Assembly: GCF_003797945.1 (NCBI RefSeq)
Contig: NZ_RKKU01000006.1
Location: 1 to 64,000 of the forward strand
DNA from: Pseudomonas neustonica
GTDB taxonomy: Bacteria; Pseudomonadota; Gammaproteobacteria; Pseudomonadales; Pseudomonadaceae
DNA: 64,000 nt
Direction: 5' to 3'
Shown: piece by piece, positions 58,091-64,000 of the stretch
Layout of the letters: the number at the start of each line of letters is the position of its first letter
Numbering within the stretch: the stretch's first letter is position 1
Program-made: the position numbers and the translations under genes
Notes under the pieces: model-generated
Database searches by the model: none
Told to the model about the DNA's origin: nothing
Seen by the model: only the letters and a program-made list of their open reading frames with translations

Positions 58091-60748
58091 TCAGGCGAGT
58101 GACTTGCTCACGACTTCATAGACATCAGGCGACAGCTGCTCGGTCGCCAGGACGCGGGCCAATTCCTGCTGCATGAGCTGCTGACGATCTTCGGCGAACT
58201 TGCGCCAGCGGCTCAGCGGCGTCACCAGACGCGCCGCAATCTGCGGGTTGAGGCGGTCCAGCTCGATGATGCGGTCAGCCAGGAAGCGATAACCGGCACC
58301 GTCAGCTTGGTGGAAGTTAACCAGGTTCTGATTCGCAAAGGCGCCAATCACCGCGCGAACCTTGTTAGGGTTACGCAGGGTAAAGAGCGGATGCTGCATT
58401 AGCTCTTCTACCCGCGCCAAACCGCCGGACAAGGTGCTACCGGCCTGAATACTGAACCACTGATCCATCACCAGCGGATAGGCAGCCCAACGTTCGGCAA
58501 AGGTGTCCAATGCCGCCTTGCGCTGCTCATCAAAAGGCGAGTTGACCAGCGCGACCAGCGCCGCCTGACGGTCAGTCATGTTGTTGGCTTCAACGAACTG
58601 CCGCACGCAAACGTGCATAATTGCCGGATCTTCGGTCAGCATCAGATAGCCAAGCAGCGTATTTTTCAGGCTGCGCGCCGCCATGGAAGCAGCGTCAGCA
58701 CTGTACGTCTCGGCAGTAGGCAGCGCGTCGAAACGCTGCTGAATTTCGCTCTTCAGTGCGCGCGCCAGCTCAGCACGCAGCCACTCGCGAGCAAAGTGAA
58801 TCGCCTCAACGTGCGCTGTCTCTGCTAGCTCTACCAAGTATGCTTCTGATGGCAAGCGAATAATCTCTGCCACCATCGCAGCATCCAGCGAGGTATCGGC
58901 CAATACCGTGCGATAGACCTCAGCCAGACGCTGATCAAGGTGCAGCGGACGACCCGTGCGATGAATCTCTACCAGCCCCTGCAACACATCAACCGCCAGG
59001 CCCTGAGCAGCCTCCCAGCGATTGAAACCATCTGGATCGTGCTTGGCCAGGAAGACACGATCATCCCGACTGTAGGGATAGCTCAACTTAACAGGCGCGG
59101 AAAAGCCGCGTAGCAGCGACGGCAACGGCTGCTGATCAATATTACTGAACACAAATTCCTGTTCCGCCTCGGTAATCGACAGCACGGTCTCGTAACCCCG
59201 CGACTGGCTTTCGCCCGCTAGCTGCAGCGCCATCTCCTGCCCTTGCGTATTGAGCAGCGCCATCCGGACCGGAATCACCTGCGGCAACTTCTCACTCTGA
59301 CCCGGCGTCGCCGGGCAGTGCTGGCGGAAGCTCAGACGATATTCACGCTTGGTTGCATCGTAGTGGCTAGCCGCCTCCAGGCGTGGTGTGCCCGCCTGAC
59401 TGTACCAACGTTTAAACTGGCTGAAATCAGCACCGTTAGCGTCTTCCAGGGCTTTGACAAAGTCATCGCAGGTCACGGCCTGACCATCATGGCGCTCAAA
59501 GTACAGATCGGTGCCCTTGCGGAAACCTTCTGCCCCCAAGAGCGTGTGCAGCATGCGCACCACTTCAGCGCCCTTCTCATACACCGTCAAGGTGTAAAAG
59601 TTGGAGATTTCAATAAAGGAGTCAGGGCGAACCGGATGAGCCATAGGGCCCGCGTCTTCGGCAAACTGATTGGCGCGCAAGAAGGTGACATCTTCAATGC
59701 GTTTGACGGTGTGTGAGTTCATGTCGCCGGAGAACTCGGAATCACGGAATACGGTAAAGCCTTCTTTCAGCGATAGCTGAAACCAGTCGCGGCAGGTAAC
59801 CCGGTTGCCCGACCAGTTATGGAAATACTCGTGCGCGACCACCGCTTCTACCCGCTGAAAGGCCAAATCGGTCGCGGTATCCTGCTGCGCCAGCACACAG
59901 CTTGAATTGAAGACGTTCAAGCCCTTGTTTTCCATGGCGCCCATGTTGAAATCGTTGACTGCCACGATCATGAAGATATCCAGGTCGTATTCCCGGCCAT
60001 AGGTCTCTTCATCCCAGCGCATGGAGCGCTTGAGGCTATCCATGGCATGATCGCACTGCTCGCGATTTTCCGCTTCAACGTAAATACGCAGATCGATTTC
60101 GCGGCCGCTCATGGTGACAAAACTGTCCTGTAGCAAGCAGAGATCACCCGCCACCAGCGCAAACAGATAGGCCGGTTTGGGGAAGGGGTCTTCCCAACTA
60201 ACCCAGTGGCGACCGTTTTCATGATCACCGGAGGAGGCTATCGGGTTGCCGTTGGACAACAGCACTGGATAGCGCTCACGCTCGGCAATCACCGTCGTGG
60301 TAAAGCGGCTCATCACATCCGGACGGTCGAGGTAGTAGGTAATCTTGCGGAAGCCTTCCGCCTCGCATTGGGTGCAAAACATGGTGCCAGACTTGTACAG
60401 CCCCTCCAGCGCCGTGTTGTTCTGCGGCTCAATGCGCGTGGTGATAGCCAATTCAAAGCTGGCGGCGCCAGGCTGCAGCGTCAGGCTGTCATCATCAATC
60501 TGATAATCCGCTGCACTGAGGACTTTGTCATCCAGCTCGACCTTGATCAGCTCAAGCAACTGGCCATCCAGCACTAGCGGCGGCTGTTTATCGGTGCTTG
60601 TCTTGTCCGCATTCAGACGCATACTCAGGCGGCTATGCACCAGCGCATGATCCTCAAACAGATCGAAGGTCAGGTGGGTCTCATCGATCCAGTAATCGGG
60701 CTGCTGATAATCCTTGAGATAAATAGTCTTGGGTTGTTCGGTACGCAT
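58091..60748 (-). CDS. pepN: Aminopeptidase N
   Basis: 885 residues, family M1 of the E. coli PepN type. The exopeptidase motif GAMEN lies at about 270-274. The zinc site is HEYFHNWSGN (about 306-315), with the third ligand Glu in LKEGFTVFRD. The C-terminal helical domain is full length. It removes N-terminal residues from peptides in the cytoplasm. The frame extends to 60778, but AGGGG about seven bases before ATG 60748 supports the shorter form. It is the last gene of a minus-strand run starting with nadK, 79 bases after the DUF2797 gene. Confidence 0.95.
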   Translation of the reverse strand: MRTEQPKTIYLKDYQQPDYWIDETHLTFDLFEDHALVHSRLSMRLNADKTSTDKQPPLVLDGQLLELIKVELDDKVLSAADYQIDDDSLTLQPGAASFELAITTRIEPQNNTALEGLYKSGTMFCTQCEAEGFRKITYYLDRPDVMSRFTTTVIAERERYPVLLSNGNPIASSGDHENGRHWVSWEDPFPKPAYLFALVAGDLCLLQDSFVTMSGREIDLRIYVEAENREQCDHAMDSLKRSMRWDEETYGREYDLDIFMIVAVNDFNMGAMENKGLNVFNSSCVLAQQDTATDLAFQRVEAVVAHEYFHNWSGNRVTCRDWFQLSLKEGFTVFRDSEFSGDMNSHTVKRIEDVTFLRANQFAEDAGPMAHPVRPDSFIEISNFYTLTVYEKGAEVVRMLHTLLGAEGFRKGTDLYFERHDGQAVTCDDFVKALEDANGADFSQFKRWYSQAGTPRLEAASHYDATKREYRLSFRQHCPATPGQSEKLPQVIPVRMALLNTQGQEMALQLAGESQSRGYETVLSITEAEQEFVFSNIDQQPLPSLLRGFSAPVKLSYPYSRDDRVFLAKHDPDGFNRWEAAQGLAVDVLQGLVEIHRTGRPLHLDQRLAEVYRTVLADTSLDAAMVAEIIRLPSEAYLVELAETAHVEAIHFAREWLRAELARALKSEIQQRFDALPTAETYSADAASMAARSLKNTLLGYLMLTEDPAIMHVCVRQFVEANNMTDRQAALVALVNSPFDEQRKAALDTFAERWAAYPLVMDQWFSIQAGSTLSGGLARVEELMQHPLFTLRNPNKVRAVIGAFANQNLVNFHQADGAGYRFLADRIIELDRLNPQIAARLVTPLSRWRKFAEDRQQLMQQELARVLATEQLSPDVYEVVSKSLA

Positions 60749-60827
60749 GCAGTGCCCCTTTCCGGCGTTAGCCGGCAAGTGAGGAGATGTCCGCTGCTTA
60801 TCCAGCAGCGGGCTTTGAATAGCGCTA

Positions 60828-61670
60828 TCAGCTGATGCTGAATGCCAGCTGATAGGCGGTGTATTTACGAATATTGATCACCGCTGTGTCGAGCAGCAGG
60901 TATTGGCCCTTGATGCCCATAAGTGTGCCTTCAAGCAACGGGACCTTATCGAGATTGGCTGACTGCGGCTTGGCAACGTACTGCTCAACCGGATAACGAA
61001 TCTGCAGCGGCTCGACTCCGGTGATGGGCTGAATGGCCTGCAAGCCAAATTGCGCCTGCAGGGCTGCAATACCCTCGCCCGCCAGCGCCAGCAATCGATC
61101 GCGCTCGGCGATCATATCCAACTGTTCCGGCTCACCGCGCAGCAAGGCACGCCAATTGGTTTTGTCTGCCACATGCTGACGCAGCAGATCTTCAACCAGA
61201 CCTGACTGCTGACGTGTAGCCACACGCAGAATCGGCAGCGCCTGACTGGCACCCTGATCGATCCAGCGGGTAGGAATCTGCGTCGCCCGGGTAATGCCCA
61301 CCTTAAGGCCGGATGAGTTAGCCAGATAGACCACATGATCAGTCATGCAGAACTGTTCACCCCAGGCCGGCTCGCGGCAGGTGCCAAGATGATAATGGCA
61401 TTTTTCCGGACTCATGATGCATGAGTCACATTGCGCCAGCTTGGTGAAGCAGGGGTAACAGTAGCCCTGATTAAAGCTCTTCTTGGTTTTTCTGCCGCAA
61501 TGTACGCAGTTGATAACGCCCAGGGCCTGCAGACTTACCTGCTTGCCAATAGCGGCGTTCAGCGCAACGCGTTCCTCGCCAATCGGCAACTGATATTGTA
61601 CCGGGCTGGCGGCATCCGACAGCTCACCCAGCATCTTGCGCACACTGCCCTGCATGTCTGCGAGCAACAT
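60828..61670 (-). CDS. DUF2797-family zinc-finger-like protein
   Basis: 280 residues. The Cys-rich middle (CVHCGRKTKKSFNQGYCYPC, then CDSC, CHYHLGTC) looks like metal-binding knuckles. The following VYLANSSGLKVGITRATQIPTRWIDQGA part resembles a GIY-YIG-like segment, as noted for DUF2797. The function is unknown. The start shares a base with the stop of the DUF1315 gene (TGATG), indicating coupling. An alternative ATG lies 15 bases inside. Confidence 0.88.
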   Translation of the reverse strand: MLLADMQGSVRKMLGELSDAASPVQYQLPIGEERVALNAAIGKQVSLQALGVINCVHCGRKTKKSFNQGYCYPCFTKLAQCDSCIMSPEKCHYHLGTCREPAWGEQFCMTDHVVYLANSSGLKVGITRATQIPTRWIDQGASQALPILRVATRQQSGLVEDLLRQHVADKTNWRALLRGEPEQLDMIAERDRLLALAGEGIAALQAQFGLQAIQPITGVEPLQIRYPVEQYVAKPQSANLDKVPLLEGTLMGIKGQYLLLDTAVINIRKYTAYQLAFSIS

Positions 61671-61936
61671 CAGTGCAGCGTTTCCGAACCGGTAGAAAAG
61701 AGGATGTTAGGCACCTCTTTCTCAGCCGATTTACACGCTTGCGGGCCCATGTAACCCGTACGCTCCTCTTCCGGCAGGTTATCCTGCTCCCAGGCAATCA
61801 TCGCCTGCAGCGATAACTCTTTCTGCTCTCGCGTCAGCTTACGGCCATCAGGCCATTTACCGATCTCGACAGCAAGCTTGAGCGCTTGGTATACATCCGG
61901 GGTGATGTTACGCAACATATCGATGAAAGAGGTCAT
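61670..61936 (-). CDS. DUF1315-family (YeaC-like) protein
   Basis: 88 residues with the family pattern TPDVYQALKLAVEIGKWPDG, LTREQKELSLQAMIAWE and EERTGYM. It is small, soluble and of unknown function. It is coupled to the DUF2797 gene by a TGATG overlap. The pair is common in gammaproteobacteria, as I recall. Confidence 0.88.
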   Translation of the reverse strand: MTSFIDMLRNITPDVYQALKLAVEIGKWPDGRKLTREQKELSLQAMIAWEQDNLPEEERTGYMGPQACKSAEKEVPNILFSTGSETLH

Positions 61937-61981
61937 CAGGACTCCGGCTAAGCATGGAAAATAGTGGGGTATTGTAACGCG

Positions 61982-62821
61982 TCACAGGCGGCGCTGCAGC
62001 GCCCCGGCAATACTACCGAACAGACAGCCGACCAGCAGCCCGCTGACATGGGCAGCATTGGCGATGGCACCAAACCCCAGCAAACTGACCAGGCCGGACA
62101 TACAGAGCGCGAGCCACGCCAACATCATGATAACCACGCCCTTGGGCAGCGCGAAATGCGCATTCGGCGCAATCAACTGATACAGCCAGCAATAACCCAG
62201 CAGACCATAGAGCACGCCTGACAAGCCGCCGAACAAGCCACTGGTGCCACTCCACCACCATTGTGCGGTATTGGAAATGACACCAATGAGCAGCGTCAGC
62301 CCGAGCAGCCATAAGCCACCTGAGCGCATTTCAATACGGCGGCCCAACTCCCAGTACCAGAGCGCGTTAAACGCCAGATGCATGAAACCAAAATGAATAA
62401 AGATCGGCGTAACCAGGCGCCACCACTGCGCCATATCAGGCTGCGGTGCAAGATAGCCACTGGCTTCCAGCGGCGTATAGGTCAGCAGCACCACGTTATC
62501 CAGATTACTGCCCAGGCCGGTCAAGGCGGCCACCACGGCAGTCACCAGCAACACCAGCAAGGTGACTGGAATCAATCGATAGGATTGACGCCAATAGGCG
62601 CTCGTCGGGGTTTCGACAATGCCTCGGTCAGGCTCACGGGTCATGTCACTCAAGTCGCGCTGATGCAGCGAGCGAACAATATCGGCGGTCTGCTCATCCA
62701 CTACCCAAAGCACCTGCATGCCGTTCTCTTCTGCCACGCGATGCACGACGCCGCGGCTACGTAAAAAGCGTATCAGCGGGCGCAGATCTTCTTCCAGCGG
62801 ACAACTCAAAGCTCGTTGCAT
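61982..62821 (-). CDS. Rhomboid-family intramembrane serine protease
   Basis: 279 residues. A soluble N-terminal domain of about 80 residues (as in GlpG) precedes six membrane segments. The catalytic Ser is in GLSGVLYGLLGY and the His in ANAAHVSGLLVG. HFGFMHLAFNALWYWELG carries the conserved loop HxxxN-type element. It is expected to cut membrane proteins within the bilayer. The frame is open to 62860 and would overlap the previous gene. GAGGA five bases before ATG 62821, just after that gene's stop, supports the shorter start. Confidence 0.9.
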   Translation of the reverse strand: MQRALSCPLEEDLRPLIRFLRSRGVVHRVAEENGMQVLWVVDEQTADIVRSLHQRDLSDMTREPDRGIVETPTSAYWRQSYRLIPVTLLVLLVTAVVAALTGLGSNLDNVVLLTYTPLEASGYLAPQPDMAQWWRLVTPIFIHFGFMHLAFNALWYWELGRRIEMRSGGLWLLGLTLLIGVISNTAQWWWSGTSGLFGGLSGVLYGLLGYCWLYQLIAPNAHFALPKGVVIMMLAWLALCMSGLVSLLGFGAIANAAHVSGLLVGCLFGSIAGALQRRL

Positions 62822-62828
62822 GAATTCC

Positions 62829-63797
62829 TCAGGCGTATTGGGGGACATCGACCCAGACAAAATGATCCGGGTTCAAGCGTCGCTCACCATCCCAGCGGTA
62901 GGCAACCAGCTTGCCGTATTTTACGGCGCTGTAATCCAGGCAGGCCAGGTTGGGCCTGATGGGCTGTGGAGCACCCTGCTGCCAATAGTGACCGACAAAC
63001 AAAATCGGGTCTTCCGGGCGATAGATCTGCAGCGCCGTCTTCTGCTCCTCGGATAACTCAAGCGCAGCCACCTCTTCGGGCAGCGCATCGGGCTGAAACA
63101 CTACATCACCATAGGTGCGCGGCGACTCCTCCCAGTATTTGGTGCGAAAGGAAGCGCGGGTAAAGCCATCCTTGCCGGTCATGCTAATGCCGTCGGGCAG
63201 GCGCATATCGGTGCCCCGCAGCAAGCGATCCAGCGTCTGCGACTCAAAACTGCCCCACTGCCCCGCCGCCAGCAGAAAGTCGCGGTCGATGCAGCCGTCC
63301 GGATGTTGCGCGCGAAAGGGTTGGATCAAGCGATCATCCCAGCAGGCATGCACCAGGCGTATTTCATGACAATCAAGAAACAGCGGAAGTTCATAAAACC
63401 AGTCGAGAAACGCCTGCCATTCGTCTGGCCAATCGGCGAACTGATCCAGGGTATCGCCAATCAAGCGGTGATGACGCTCATTGTGCTCACGCATAAAAGC
63501 GCGACCGCTATCGGCCGGTGCAGGCGTTGCCCAACACAGCGCATTGAACTCATGATTACCCATAATGCAGCGAGCACTGCCCGCCTCCACCATATCGCGC
63601 ACCAGGTGCAGCGCCTCGCGGATACGCGGACCACGGTCAATGATATCGCCCAGAAACAACGCCTGACGGTTAGCGTGCTGCCACACACCGGCTTTTTTTC
63701 GATAGCCCATCTGGTCCAGCAGCCGCTCGACCGTTAGCGCGCAGCCATGCACATCACCGATGATGTCGTATCCACGTTCACTCTCCAGGACACTCAT
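62829..63797 (-). CDS. Calcineurin-like metallophosphoesterase (PPP family, ApaH/PrpE-like)
   Basis: 322 residues. Metal motifs are GDVHGC (about 14-19), LGDIIDRG (about 49-56), GNHEFNAL (about 80-87), and later LVHACWD and FVGHYW with metal His residues. The PPP order GDxHG, GDxxDRG, GNHE is complete. It could hydrolyse phosphoproteins or dinucleoside polyphosphates, and the substrate is unknown. It lies one base after the nadK stop and seven bases before the rhomboid start, in one operon. Confidence 0.88.
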   Translation of the reverse strand: MSVLESERGYDIIGDVHGCALTVERLLDQMGYRKKAGVWQHANRQALFLGDIIDRGPRIREALHLVRDMVEAGSARCIMGNHEFNALCWATPAPADSGRAFMREHNERHHRLIGDTLDQFADWPDEWQAFLDWFYELPLFLDCHEIRLVHACWDDRLIQPFRAQHPDGCIDRDFLLAAGQWGSFESQTLDRLLRGTDMRLPDGISMTGKDGFTRASFRTKYWEESPRTYGDVVFQPDALPEEVAALELSEEQKTALQIYRPEDPILFVGHYWQQGAPQPIRPNLACLDYSAVKYGKLVAYRWDGERRLNPDHFVWVDVPQYA

Positions 63798-63798
63798 C

Positions 63799-64000
63799 TC
63801 ACTGCTCCGTCAGTCGGCTAGACCATCCCAGCTTGCTGCGACAGATGGCGTAGAAGTTATGATCGAGCGGGTGCAGCAATCGCAGTTTCTGCGGCTTCTT
63901 GCGGATAGTGATGCTGTCGCCAGGCGCGCAGGAGATATGTACCTGACCATCGCAGCTGACCTGCGGGTAAATACCGTTCTGTTTGGAAATAATGATTTTC
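63799..64000 (-). CDS. nadK: NAD kinase, C-terminal fragment
   Basis: The last 66 residues are visible. They include VSCDGQVHISCAPGDSITIR and KLRLLHPLDHNFYAICRSKL, ending GWSSRLTEQ, which is the characteristic end of NadK. The 5' part lies beyond the window. NadK phosphorylates NAD to NADP. It is the first visible gene of the minus-strand operon leading to pepN. Confidence 0.93.
   Translation of the reverse strand, partial: KIIISKQNGIYPQVSCDGQVHISCAPGDSITIRKKPQKLRLLHPLDHNFYAICRSKLGWSSRLTEQ

Overview
The window looks like chromosomal DNA of a Pseudomonas-lineage gammaproteobacterium, possibly the Halopseudomonas (P. pertucinogena) group. The genus level is an inference. It rests on an OprI-type murein lipoprotein, a 4Fe-4S APS-reductase type CysH, ThrH, the very large NAD-glutamate dehydrogenase GdhB, Rmf, and several gene neighbourhoods that, from memory, resemble separate P. 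aeruginosa blocks joined together. No rRNA, tRNA or CRISPR array was seen.

Layout. 1-1493 is an accessory patch: the right end of an IS3-family element, a Tli4-like type VI immunity gene cut off by that element, and a DUF3304 lipoprotein. A 750-base gene-poor gap follows. 2244-11561 is the membrane-complex and signalling half of an HSI-II-like type VI secretion cluster: small lipoprotein, Fha/TagH, TssJ, TssK, TssL, TssM, PP2C phosphatase and Ser/Thr kinase. The genes are tightly coupled, and the sheath, tube, baseplate and ClpV genes are absent from the window. 11636-19588 holds housekeeping genes: thrH, cysH, cysB, a 5'-nucleotidase, a ketopantoate-reductase-like gene, a DAHP synthase, a small GNAT and a GntP-family permease. 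19853-25749 holds oprI, an L,D-transpeptidase operon with tesA, a divergent ABC exporter pair and greB. 25743-34143 holds a CPA1 antiporter, a glutathionyl-hydroquinone reductase, a DEAD-box helicase, tatD, a membrane sensor without an output domain, and dacB. 34218-43204 holds rlmL, rmf, pyrD, a DUF2835 gene and gdhB. 43397-50251 is a six-gene MoxR/DUF58/VWA/BatD operon.

50558-57819 contains two neighbouring copies of a two-gene module, each a YCF48/BNR-like exported protein followed by an MMPL-type RND transporter, separated by a terminator. 58048-64000 is a minus-strand run ending with pepN: nadK (partial), a calcineurin-like phosphoesterase, a rhomboid protease, DUF1315, DUF2797 and pepN.

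The items most worth a second look are the IS-truncated immunity gene, the duplicated RND/YCF48 module, the output-less Cache-like sensor, the structured oprI leader, and a 13-base repeat upstream of cysB. I did not find a clearly new multi-gene system. The RND/YCF48 duplication is the least understood multi-gene unit here.
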